Positions 5,610-12,854 of a stretch of DNA of 15,767 nt are shown in pieces. The notes beneath the pieces were generated by a model, which saw only the letters and a program-made list of their open reading frames with translations, was not told where the DNA came from and did not search any database. Position 1 is the stretch's first letter. Every line of letters begins with the position of its first letter. The stretch is from NCBI GenBank assembly GCA_041678605.1, contig JBAYNW010000035.1:1-15767 (forward strand). Direction: 5' to 3'. The stretch is from JBAYNW01 sp041678605. Its GTDB lineage: Bacteria; Cyanobacteriota; Vampirovibrionia; Gastranaerophilales; Gastranaerophilaceae. Both the position numbers and the translations under genes were made by a program.

Positions 5610-6251
5610 GTGGTTACAAAATCAGAATTGAGCAAAAATACCGAGCAAAAAATTATTGCGGTTGCAAAAGAACTGTTTGCAAAAAACGGGTTTGAAGGTG
5701 CAAGTATTCGAGAAATTTGCAAGCAGGCGGGTGTGAACATCAGCCTTATTTCTTACTATTTTGGCGGAAAAAAAGAATTATACGAGAAAATTGTCGCAAA
5801 TATTGTTGAAAAAATTATTAACTATATGAAATTAAACATGAAATTTGATGAACTGCCGACGAGTTTTGATTATTTGTCCAAGCAGGAAAAAATTAAATTT
5901 CTGTTTAAGGCTCTTAATTTTATCATTGACTATTTTTCTTCTGACAAAATTTCCGACAGTGAACTGATGATTTTTTACAGAGAGCAAATAACGTCAGGTG
6001 TGCCGCTAAATGCTATGGGGTATAATATATTCAGAAAACTTTTGGCTTCAATTCTCGAAAAGGATGAAAATGATAAGGAAGTTATATTCAGATGTATTAC
6101 AATTATCGGTCAAATCCACTCGGCAAGAGTTTTGAAACAATTTTCGCTAAAGATGATGAATCAGGAAAAGTATAGCCAAGAAGACACTTTACAGTTTAAA
6201 GATATTGTGATAAGCCAGACTAAAGCAATTTTAAAAGATATAGGAGTTTAA
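5610..6251 (+). CDS. TetR-family regulator, CecR-like, of the exporter operon
   Basis: DNA-binding repressor expected to sense a ligand and control the exporter genes behind it. From GTG 5610 it is 213 aa. The N-terminal domain is typical: TEQKIIAVAKELFAKNGFEG (11-30), helix-turn-helix ASIREICKQAGVNISLISYY (31-50), then FGGKKELYEKI. The C-terminal domain (about 75-213) has a FYREQITSG segment and an IIGQIHSAR helix that resemble the ligand domain of E. coli CecR (YbiH), which is also encoded beside ybhGFSR. GTG 5610 is chosen because GAAGAGG lies at 5598-5604; the longer TTG form at 5568 would begin inside the promoter, before the -10 box. The stop abuts the next ATG directly. Confidence 0.9.
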   Translation: MVTKSELSKNTEQKIIAVAKELFAKNGFEGASIREICKQAGVNISLISYYFGGKKELYEKIVANIVEKIINYMKLNMKFDELPTSFDYLSKQEKIKFLFKALNFIIDYFSSDKISDSELMIFYREQITSGVPLNAMGYNIFRKLLASILEKDENDKEVIFRCITIIGQIHSARVLKQFSLKMMNQEKYSQEDTLQFKDIVISQTKAILKDIGV

Positions 6252-7640
6252 ATGAGAGAAGGAAACGGTAAACCGAAAAATACAAACAGAATTTTTATTA
6301 CTATGGTTTTAATTTTAATTTTTATTGTTCAAACACCCGCAATTGCATTTTGGGGAAATAAACCGCTGCCTCCTATAAAGGTTCAGGAAAAGATTAATTA
6401 CGTAAACATCAACTGGTGGGACAATTTTTCCGACCCTTATTTAAAATGCTACATTGTGCAGGCAATAACAAACAACCATGATGCAAGAAAAGCGTCATGG
6501 AAGGTTGAAGAATACAGGCAGATGGTGAAACTTCAATTTTCCCAAGAGCTTCCTTCCTTATCGGTTGGCGGAACTTACGTCGGGGCACACTTCCCCGATA
6601 CAATAAAAGATGTAAAAAGCAATATTTTTGCAATACCTTTCATCGCCAGCTATGAAGCGGATATTTTCCTGAAAAACCGCGACAAAACAAAATCAAGCAA
6701 AAAATCTTACGAATCATCTAAATTTCAGGAACAAAGCATTTATATTTCACTCGCTTCAGATGTTGCCACTGCATACATTAATGTAATCAAATTCGACAAA
6801 CAAATTGAGCTTCAGCAGGAATTGGTCAATGTAAAAAAAGAAGAACTGTCCCGTGATGAGGCAAAATACAAAAGAGGCACAATTTCCGCTTCGCAATTGA
6901 ATACTGCCCAAAAGGACTACAAAACCGCACAAAGCGGACTGGATGAATTTCTTAAATCGAGGGACAAGGCATTAAATCAACTGGCGGTTCTAATCGGTGA
7001 TTCTCCCGATAATATTGCAAATTTTAAAAGAGGTTCATTTGACAATTTGGAATATAAAATTGCAATTCCGAATGAAATCTCGTCCGATGCAGTTTTTTCA
7101 CGTCCGGATATTTTGGCGGCAGAGAAGGATCTGGAAAAAGCCAAAATTGATGTCAGGGTCGCAAGAAAAGAATTTTTACCCAGAATAAACGTAAACGGGA
7201 TTTATTCTCTAAGCAACGTGGGTTCGTCGGGTTTTGGAAGCTGGAATTCGACTATCGCGGCTATAGCCGCCAGTGCAACAATGGACTTATTCAAAGGCGG
7301 GATGAAGGTGGCCAATTTAAAAATCAGCAAATCCAGATATGAGCAAATGTTTGAAGCTTACAGACAAACGGATTTGACCGCATTAAAGGAAGTTAACGAC
7401 AGCCTGATAATGATTAAACAGGATTCGGCTATCGATAACAACGCAATAAAAAACTTAGGATTTCAGCGGGATAACTACCGCCGTTCAGACAATAGGTACA
7501 AAAGCGGTGTGATTTCTTATCCGAACCTGCTGTCCGAACGTGAGCAGCTTTTGAATACGGAACAAACTCAAATCAACACAAAAACTACCCGTTTGATTAA
7601 CTATATTACTTTGTACAAAGCAGTTGGAGGAAATTTATAA
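6252..7640 (+). CDS. Outer-membrane efflux protein, TolC/OEP family
   Basis: Predicted trimeric channel-tunnel that carries the exported substrate across the periplasm and outer membrane. The protein is 462 aa with a signal peptide (hydrophobic residues 14-29, AxA cleavage motif after Ala32). No lipobox cysteine follows, so it is not a NodT-type lipoprotein. Two OEP repeats are visible: the first with YEADIFLKNRDKTKSSKKSY and long helices, the second with SRPDILAAEKDLEKAKIDVR, ATMDLFKGG and a C-terminal RYKSGVISYPNLLSEREQLL. ATG 6252 starts immediately after the tetR stop, with GGAG upstream. E. coli ybhGFSR lacks such a gene in the operon; here the channel is built in. Confidence 0.93.
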   Translation: MREGNGKPKNTNRIFITMVLILIFIVQTPAIAFWGNKPLPPIKVQEKINYVNINWWDNFSDPYLKCYIVQAITNNHDARKASWKVEEYRQMVKLQFSQELPSLSVGGTYVGAHFPDTIKDVKSNIFAIPFIASYEADIFLKNRDKTKSSKKSYESSKFQEQSIYISLASDVATAYINVIKFDKQIELQQELVNVKKEELSRDEAKYKRGTISASQLNTAQKDYKTAQSGLDEFLKSRDKALNQLAVLIGDSPDNIANFKRGSFDNLEYKIAIPNEISSDAVFSRPDILAAEKDLEKAKIDVRVARKEFLPRINVNGIYSLSNVGSSGFGSWNSTIAAIAASATMDLFKGGMKVANLKISKSRYEQMFEAYRQTDLTALKEVNDSLIMIKQDSAIDNNAIKNLGFQRDNYRRSDNRYKSGVISYPNLLSEREQLLNTEQTQINTKTTRLINYITLYKAVGGNL

Positions 7641-8483
7641 ATGAAAAAAGCACTAATTATTTTCGGATTATTATTAATCATTTTTGGAGGGATTTATATT
7701 TTTAACCACCGTCATAAAAAAAATCTCAACGAACTGACTTTATTTGGAAATATTGAAATCCGTCAGGTGGATTTGAGCTTCAGAGTTGAAGGCAAAATTA
7801 AAAAAATGATTGTCGAAGAAGGCGATTATGTTAAGAAAGGCGAACTTCTGGGGTATTTAGATGATACAAATTACAAATCGACTTATGAAAAAAATATGGC
7901 CGATATTCAAGCACTTACGGCGATAAGTGCAAATACAAAATCTCAATATGAAAGGAACATTCCTCTGTGCAAAGACGGAACAACCTCAAAGCAGGAATGT
8001 GACAGTTTGAAAAATTCCAAAGACAGCACCAAAGCTTCACTTGATGCCTCAATTGCATCAAGCAAAGGAGCAAAGAAAAACCTTGATGACACAAGGGTTT
8101 ATGCACCCGACAACGGAATTATCATGACCAGAATTCAAGAGCCGGGAGCCGTGGTTGAACCGTCTCAGCCCATTTATACAATGGCAAAAACCGAGCCTGT
8201 ATGGGTTAGAGCATACATTCCCGAACCGAATTTGGCTAACGTAAAATACGGGATGAAGGCCAAAGTCCTGACAGACACAATTAATCCTCAAACCGGAACT
8301 CCCCGCGAATACACCGGATGGGTCGGTTATATTTCGCCGGTTGCGGAATTTACGCCCAAAACTGTTCAAACAGAAGACCTGAGAACCGATTTGGTTTACA
8401 GAATAAGGATTTATGTTTACGATATTGACGAATATCTGCGTCAAGGTATGCCGGTGACCGTAAAAATTAAGTTGAAAGGTTGA
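7641..8483 (+). CDS. ybhG: Periplasmic adaptor (HlyD/MFP family), YbhG-like
   Basis: Inner-membrane-anchored adaptor linking the ABC permeases to the outer-membrane channel. It is 280 aa: N-terminal membrane anchor (about 4-21), half-lipoyl domain with VEGKIKKMIVEEGDYVKKGE (49-68), a short alpha-hairpin (about 78-150), second lipoyl half at YAPDNGIIMTRIQEPGAV, and a beta-barrel with SPVAEFTPKTVQTEDLRTDL (232-251), a segment that closely matches E. coli YbhG as I remember it. At the hairpin tip Arg105, Leu109 and Ser116 fit the R-x3-L-x6-S motif for docking to TolC-type channels. Cys110 and Cys120 flank the tip and could form a disulfide. The start abuts the preceding stop, with GGAGGA upstream. 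The last codons and the stop lie in an octamer repeat array. Confidence 0.94.
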   Translation: MKKALIIFGLLLIIFGGIYIFNHRHKKNLNELTLFGNIEIRQVDLSFRVEGKIKKMIVEEGDYVKKGELLGYLDDTNYKSTYEKNMADIQALTAISANTKSQYERNIPLCKDGTTSKQECDSLKNSKDSTKASLDASIASSKGAKKNLDDTRVYAPDNGIIMTRIQEPGAVVEPSQPIYTMAKTEPVWVRAYIPEPNLANVKYGMKAKVLTDTINPQTGTPREYTGWVGYISPVAEFTPKTVQTEDLRTDLVYRIRIYVYDIDEYLRQGMPVTVKIKLKG

Positions 8484-8503
8484 ATGGCCGAATGGGTGAA
8501 GGG
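8472..8503. repeat. Octamer array at the hlyD/ABC gene junction (copy 2)
   Basis: Four consecutive octamers TTGAAAGG, TTGAATGG, CCGAATGG and GTGAAGGG follow the TYGAANGG pattern seen at 4704 and 15433. No heptamers follow. The array encodes the last residues and TGA stop of the adaptor and both candidate starts of the ATPase (TTG 8480 and ATG 8492). Confidence 0.75.
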
Positions 8504-10024
8504 TTTTCCATTGAGATTAAAAATTTAAAAAAACGGTTTGACGACTGTGAACCTGCAATTGATAATTTAACTTTAAATATTGAAAAGGGCAAAATCACGG
8601 GACTTATCGGGCCGGATGGTGCCGGAAAAACCACCCTTATAAGACTCATTGCGGGGCTTTTGACACCAACAGAAGGTGAAATAAGCACTATGGGGCTTAA
8701 TCCAACCACCCAAAAAGATTTAATCAATAAAAAAATCGGCTACATGCCGCAAAGATTCGGACTTTACGAAGATTTGAGCGTAATTGAAAACCTCAATCTT
8801 TATGCTGATTTAAGAGGAATACCAACAGACGAAAAAGAGGCAATTTTTGACAAAGTCCTGACAATGACCGATTTGAAAAATTTTAAAGAACGCCTCGCAG
8901 GTGCGTTATCAGGCGGGATGAAACAGAAATTAGGTCTTGCATGTACGCTTTTGGGAACGCCGGAACTTCTTTTGCTTGACGAACCCTCTGTCGGGGTCGA
9001 CCCGATTTCCAGACGTGAATTAATCAAGATGGTCAAATCTCTTGCGACCGAAGGGATGACAATTCTCTGGTCAACCGCATATTTGGATGAAGCACACAGT
9101 TTCGACTCCTGTCTGGTGCTAAACGAGGGGAAAATAATTTTTAATGGGCAGCCGAGAGATGTGAGCGAAACAACACAAGATTTTGAAGAAAAAGTCATAG
9201 AGCTTATGGGGGGATTTAACCCAAAAACTTCCGAGCTGGCCATGAAGTTTGAACTGAAAGAAGATAATATTGAGTACGTTATTGAGGCACTCGATTTGGT
9301 TAAAAAATACGGCGATTTTTACGCCGTTAAAAATAATACCTTTCACATAAAAAAGGGCGAAATTTTCGGGCTTTTAGGCCCGAATGGAGCCGGAAAATCA
9401 ACTTCTTTTAAGATGATGTGCGGGCTTGCAACACCGACGGAGGGAACTGCGAAAATTATGGGTCAGGATATTTTACAAAACCCATCCAAGGCCCGCTCTT
9501 ATCTCGGATATATGGCACAAAAATTCTCGCTTTACGGCGATTTGAGCGTACTTCAAAACTTAAGATTTTTTGCGGGAGTTTACGGACTCAATTTCTTCAA
9601 AAGGAAAGAGAAAATTGATGAAATTGTCGAAATTCTTCATTTTAAGAAGTATTTAAATCAGGATGCAAAAGAACTTCCGTTAGGTTATAAACAAAGGTTG
9701 TCACTTGCCTGTGCGGTTATGCACAATCCGCCTGTTTTGTTTTTGGATGAACCGACATCAGGCGTTGATCCCGTAACCAGACGTGAATTCTGGCATCACA
9801 TAAAAGCTCTGGCAAAAAAAGGTGTAACCGTTATGATTACAACTCACTTTATGGACGAGGCTGAATTTTGCGACAGGATAAGCCTTTTTTATCAGGGCGA
9901 AGCAATTGCAACCGGCTCACCGGCGGAGCTTAAAGCTATGGTGTCACCGACGGCGACTATGGCGGATGCGTTTGTGGGATTAATTGAACGAAAGGAAGCA
10001 ATAAACGGTAAGGTAAACAGATGA
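8492..10024 (+). CDS. ybhF: Double ABC ATPase, YbhF-like
   Basis: Powers the exporter by ATP hydrolysis at the inner membrane. It holds two nucleotide-binding domains in one chain (510 aa from ATG 8492; 514 from an overlapping TTG at 8480, numbering used below). Domain 1: Walker A GPDGAGKT (44-51), signature LSGGMKQ (143-149), Walker B LLLLDEPS (163-170), but its switch histidine is Ala200 (STAYLDEA). Domain 2: Walker A GPNGAGKS (300-307), degenerate signature LPLGYKQ (399-405), Walker B FLDEP, normal switch His456 (TTHFMDEA). In the expected head-to-tail pairing both defects fall in one ATP site, leaving one consensus site. ATG 8492 has AAAGG 12 nt upstream; for TTG 8480 that motif is too close. 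The last 4 bases overlap the next gene. Confidence 0.95.
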   Translation: MGEGFSIEIKNLKKRFDDCEPAIDNLTLNIEKGKITGLIGPDGAGKTTLIRLIAGLLTPTEGEISTMGLNPTTQKDLINKKIGYMPQRFGLYEDLSVIENLNLYADLRGIPTDEKEAIFDKVLTMTDLKNFKERLAGALSGGMKQKLGLACTLLGTPELLLLDEPSVGVDPISRRELIKMVKSLATEGMTILWSTAYLDEAHSFDSCLVLNEGKIIFNGQPRDVSETTQDFEEKVIELMGGFNPKTSELAMKFELKEDNIEYVIEALDLVKKYGDFYAVKNNTFHIKKGEIFGLLGPNGAGKSTSFKMMCGLATPTEGTAKIMGQDILQNPSKARSYLGYMAQKFSLYGDLSVLQNLRFFAGVYGLNFFKRKEKIDEIVEILHFKKYLNQDAKELPLGYKQRLSLACAVMHNPPVLFLDEPTSGVDPVTRREFWHHIKALAKKGVTVMITTHFMDEAEFCDRISLFYQGEAIATGSPAELKAMVSPTATMADAFVGLIERKEAINGKVNR

Positions 10025-11139
10025 GAATTTTAAAAGCACTTATAAAAAAAGAATTTTACCAGATAATAAGAGACCCGAGCAGTATCTTAATCGCTTTTGT
10101 CTTGCCTTTAATTCTGCTCATAATTTATATGTACGGTGTAAACCTTGATTCAGTCAGACTAAATATGGGACTAAAGGTCGACGACCCGTCACAGCAGGTT
10201 ACAACCCTCATTGATTCTTTTAAAAGCAACAAATTCATAACTCCTTTTGTTTATGATAATCCGCAAAAAATGTATGACGACCTGACAGGCTCAAAGCTGC
10301 GTGGACTGGTGATTATTCCGAATGATTTTTCAAGTAAATTAGACAGAAACGAAGCTGCAACCGTACAGCTTATAACTGACGGCTCTGAGGTGAATCTGGC
10401 TAATTACGCACAAAATTACACAGGAACAATTTTGGCTCAATGGCTCAATTATTCAAGCAAATACTCAAGAAAAATTCCGCCGTCATTAATCAGTATTGAG
10501 CCGAGGTATTGGTACAATCAGGATATAAACAGCCACTACTTCATTCTTCCCGGCTCGCTTTCTGTCACAATGACGCTCATAGGGATGCTTTTAACCGCAC
10601 TCGTGATTGCAAGGGAATGGGAAAGAGGCACTATGGAAGCACTTCTGACAACGAAGGTAACAAGAATTCAGCTGGTGCTGGGTAAATATATTCCGTATTT
10701 TATTTTGGGAATGACGTCGATGGGTTTTTGTGTTTTTATATGTATTCAGGTATTTCAAATTCCATTTAGAGGAAGCCTGTGGGTGCTTTTCGTATTTTCT
10801 GCTTTATTTTTATTTACGGCAATGGGGCAGGGGCTTCTTATTTCAACCATCCTGAAAAATCAGTTTACAGCGAGTCAGGCAGCTTTAGTCGTCGGGTTCT
10901 TGCCTGCGTTAATGCTTTCAGGACTGGTTTTTCCGATAACTTCAATGCCTATTCCGCTTCAATGGCTAAGTTCAATTATTCCTGCAAGATACTTTGTAGC
11001 CTGCATGCAGAGCGAGTTTATGGCGGGAACTGTTCCGGAAATTATAATCCCTAACTGCATATTTTTGGCAATAATCGGATTTCTTTTGTTCATTCTCGTA
11101 TACTCAAAAACGCAAATGACTTTGGAAGGCGAAAATTGA
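10021..11139 (+). CDS. ybhS: ABC-2 type permease, YbhS-like
   Basis: One of two inner-membrane permease subunits of the exporter. The 372-aa protein has a cytoplasmic start with the elbow-type motif KKEFYQIIRDPSSILIAF (9-26), a first membrane helix, a large periplasmic domain (about 48-170) ending in RYWYNQDINSHYFILPGSLS, and five C-terminal membrane helices. The coupling segment VIAREWERGTMEALLTTKVT (about 195-214) is the ABC-2 hallmark that contacts the ATPase. The glycine-rich late segment ALMLSGLVFPITSMPIPLQW is also typical. Similarity to E. coli YbhS runs over the whole length as I recall it. Its ATG overlaps the ATPase stop (ATGA), implying translational coupling. Confidence 0.94.
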   Translation: MRILKALIKKEFYQIIRDPSSILIAFVLPLILLIIYMYGVNLDSVRLNMGLKVDDPSQQVTTLIDSFKSNKFITPFVYDNPQKMYDDLTGSKLRGLVIIPNDFSSKLDRNEAATVQLITDGSEVNLANYAQNYTGTILAQWLNYSSKYSRKIPPSLISIEPRYWYNQDINSHYFILPGSLSVTMTLIGMLLTALVIAREWERGTMEALLTTKVTRIQLVLGKYIPYFILGMTSMGFCVFICIQVFQIPFRGSLWVLFVFSALFLFTAMGQGLLISTILKNQFTASQAALVVGFLPALMLSGLVFPITSMPIPLQWLSSIIPARYFVACMQSEFMAGTVPEIIIPNCIFLAIIGFLLFILVYSKTQMTLEGEN

Positions 11140-11156
11140 AAATTTAAAGAGGAAAA

Positions 11157-12266
11157 ATGTTCAGACGAATAATATCACTAATTAAAAAAGAATTTATTTT
11201 AATTTGGAAAGATCCAAGAAGCAGGATGTTGATATTTGTGCCGCCGATTTTGCAGCTGCTTATTTTTGCCCACGCAGCAACAATGGAAGTCAGAAATATT
11301 GATATGGCAATTTTAGACAAAAGCCAAACGCTTCAGTCAAGGGATTTGATAAGCGAATTCAAGCATTCAAGGTGGTTTAGGAACGTTATTCTTGTAGAAA
11401 ATGAAAATCAGGCAGCAAAAATGGTAAGGACAAGAAAAGTTCAGCTGGCACTCTCAATAAATAGCGACTTTGCAAAAAAACTGATGCAAAATCAGCCGAC
11501 AAGCGTGCAGGTTATATTGGATGGACGCCAAACCAACGTTGCCTCAATTACCAACGGCTATGTTAGTGCCATTGTGGCACAATATGAAGCGGAACATTTT
11601 CCTCAACGGACACAAAATGTTCCGAGGATTAAACTTGAAATAAGAAATTGGTTTAATCCCAATTTAATTTTTCTTTGGTATACGGCGATTTCACTGATAA
11701 CGATTTTGGCGACTTCAATTGCCCTTGTTCTGACAGCATTATCAATAGCAAGAGAAAGGGAAATGGGAACTTTCGACCAATTAATCGTGTCACCTTTAAG
11801 CTCGTTTGAAATTCTTATGGGGAAAACGACCGCACCATTGATTATTTCTGTTATTCTGGCAAGCTTAATGGGCGTTTTCGCAATGATTTTCTTTAAGGTT
11901 CCTTTTATCGGCTCGCTTCCGTTGTATTATTTTTCAATGGTAATATATTTGTTGTCAATGTTGGGAATAGGGCTTTTCATTTCATCAATTTGCAAAACCC
12001 AACAGCAGGCAATACTTGGGGCTTTCACATTCCAAATGCCCGCGATTTTGCTTTCCGGCTACATTTCGCCGGTTGAAGATATGCCAATGTTTTTTCAAAG
12101 TTTAACTTGGCTCAATCCGGTAAGGTTTTTTCTTGTAATAATGAAAGGGATATGTTTAAAGAATATGCCGGCGGAATATGTTTATCAAAACCTTATTCCG
12201 CTGGTTTTCATCGCAATTTTAACCCTGTCCGCCGCAAGCTGGATGTTTAAAAGAAATCTGGACTAG
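11157..12266 (+). CDS. ybhR: ABC-2 type permease, YbhR-like
   Basis: Second permease subunit, 369 aa, expected to pair with the preceding protein. It has KKEFILIWKDPRSRMLIFV (10-28) leading into helix 1, a periplasmic domain with VQVILDGRQTNVASITNGYV and RNWFNPNLIFLWYT, and five further helices. The coupling segment SIAREREMGTFDQLIVSPLS and the signature PAILLSGYISPVEDMPMFFQ match E. coli YbhR closely from memory. The start ATG follows AAAGAGG, 17 bp after the ybhS stop. This is the last gene of the operon. The substrate is unknown: the E. coli system is linked by regulation to cefoperazone and chloramphenicol tolerance, and related systems to cation or drug export. Confidence 0.94.
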   Translation: MFRRIISLIKKEFILIWKDPRSRMLIFVPPILQLLIFAHAATMEVRNIDMAILDKSQTLQSRDLISEFKHSRWFRNVILVENENQAAKMVRTRKVQLALSINSDFAKKLMQNQPTSVQVILDGRQTNVASITNGYVSAIVAQYEAEHFPQRTQNVPRIKLEIRNWFNPNLIFLWYTAISLITILATSIALVLTALSIAREREMGTFDQLIVSPLSSFEILMGKTTAPLIISVILASLMGVFAMIFFKVPFIGSLPLYYFSMVIYLLSMLGIGLFISSICKTQQQAILGAFTFQMPAILLSGYISPVEDMPMFFQSLTWLNPVRFFLVIMKGICLKNMPAEYVYQNLIPLVFIAILTLSAASWMFKRNLD

Positions 12267-12283
12267 ACTCGACCTGAGTTTTT
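12264..12283 (+). terminator. Weak candidate terminator after the exporter operon
   Basis: ACTC (12267-12270) pairs with GAGT (12276-12279) around GACCT, with G-T and A-T pairs possible outside, and a short T run follows. The stem is small and overlaps the stop codon, so its strength is doubtful. No better plus-strand terminator is seen before 12805. Confidence 0.25.
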
Positions 12284-12305
12284 ATGAATAATTAAAGACG
12301 GGTTT

Positions 12306-12320
12306 CAGGGCAGAGCCCTG
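12306..12320. repeat. Short GC-rich hairpin
   Basis: CAGGGC and GCCCTG pair perfectly around AGA. There is no T-tract. It is the first of the stem-loops that fill the 588-bp gene-free stretch 12267-12854. Confidence 0.7.
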
Positions 12321-12359
12321 ACGCTTTGGCCCTTTGTTCGCGTGTTTCTCTTTCTTTTC

Positions 12360-12405
12360 GTACTTTTCTTTCTCTTTTCATCGCAAAAAAGAGAAAGAAA
12401 AGTAC
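12360..12405. repeat. Perfect 19-bp inverted repeat
   Basis: The purine/pyrimidine-biased arms at 12360-12378 (starting GTACTTTTC) and 12387-12405 (ending GAAAAGTAC) pair perfectly around an 8-nt loop. Further pyrimidine-rich TTTCTCTTTCTTTT lies just to the left. It lacks a T-tract in either direction and is probably a dispersed repeat or element end. Confidence 0.85.
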
Positions 12406-12424
12406 AAATAAAACATTTTAATGC

Positions 12425-12477
12425 TGAGACTAATGCACAAGTCCATTTTTTACAAAATGTCCTTGAGCAAAGTCTCA
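12425..12477. repeat. Imperfect hairpin with IS-end-like arms
   Basis: TGAGACT (12425-12431) pairs with AGTCTCA (12471-12477). Inside, GCACAAG and CTTGAGC pair partly and CATTTT/AAAATG closes the tip. The arms begin GAGACTAATGCACAAG, similar to the arms of the structure at 12548-12598, so both look like related terminal inverted repeats. Confidence 0.6.
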
Positions 12478-12492
12478 TGACGTCTAGTGTCG

Positions 12493-12530
12493 AATAGCTA
12501 AACGGCACTCCTCGTGCCGATTTAGCCATT
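12493..12530. repeat. Strong hairpin between the two IS-end-like structures
   Basis: GCTAAA-CGGCAC pairs with GTGCCG-a-TTTAGC (12 bp plus one bulged A) around TCCTC, with AAT/ATT extending the base after a mismatch. No T-tract follows on either strand. Confidence 0.8.
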
Positions 12531-12547
12531 CTCACTTTTGTAAGGTC

Positions 12548-12598
12548 GACCACTGCACAAGTAAGAAAAAACAAATTTTCTATACTTTTGCAGTGGTC
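12548..12598. repeat. 16-bp inverted repeat, possible mini-element
   Basis: The arm at 12548-12563 (GACCACTGCACAAGTA) and the reverse of 12583-12598 (GACCACTGCAAAAGTA) match at 15 of 16 positions with a 19-nt AT-rich loop. The form, short inverted ends starting GACCACTGCA, resembles insertion-sequence termini, but no transposase gene is present. Confidence 0.7.
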
Positions 12599-12624
12599 TC
12601 ATTCTATAAACAGCCATTTTTAGA

Positions 12625-12651
12625 CAAAAAAATAGCTGCTTATAGCAGCTA
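12625..12651 (-). terminator. Rho-independent terminator, minus strand
   Basis: Read on the minus strand, TAGCTGCT and AGCAGCTA form a perfect 8-bp stem with a 3-nt loop, followed directly by a run of T (A-run at 12625-12632 on the plus strand). It lies about 200 bp beyond the stop of rel and behind another terminator, so it may be a back-up or end a separate transcript. Confidence 0.75.
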
Positions 12652-12692
12652 GTACTTCATAATCTTGGGAGGAGATTTGGGGATAGTTGTAC

Positions 12693-12734
12693 CATGCATG
12701 ATATATCAAGGCATGCCCAATTGTTACATGCATG
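12693..12734. promoter_or_regulatory. Three evenly spaced 8-bp palindromes
   Basis: CATGCATG (12693-12700), GGCATGCC (12710-12717) and CATGCATG (12727-12734) are perfect palindromes with centres exactly 17 bp apart. TGATATATCA (12699-12708) overlaps the first. They lie between the two minus-strand terminators. Function is unknown. Confidence 0.45.
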
Positions 12735-12798
12735 AAAGAAAATTGTAATAAAAATTTACAATCAGTTTAAATTATAATTCTTTTTTGTATGCAAATTT

Positions 12799-12822
12799 GA
12801 AAAACGGCATGAAAACATGCCG
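12799..12822 (-). terminator. rel terminator, probably bidirectional
   Basis: CGGCATG and CATGCCG pair perfectly around a four-base loop. On the minus strand five T follow, 33 nt after the rel stop. On the plus strand GATTTTTAA follows, so it could also stop transcripts arriving from the exporter side. Confidence 0.85.
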
Positions 12823-12854
12823 GATTTTTAACGAAACTTAAAAAATTACGGAAA

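Noticed and set aside
8058..8444. 128-codon minus-strand frame opposite the adaptor gene
   Set aside because: Shadow frame; the plus strand has a clear YbhG-like protein here.
12360..12405. 19-bp inverted repeat as terminator of the exporter operon
   Set aside because: No T-run follows on either strand; the sequence after it is A-rich on the plus strand.
12305..12574. 89-codon minus-strand open frame in the hairpin cluster
   Set aside because: It runs through five inverted repeats, has no ribosome-binding site, and its low-complexity basic sequence comes from the repeats themselves.
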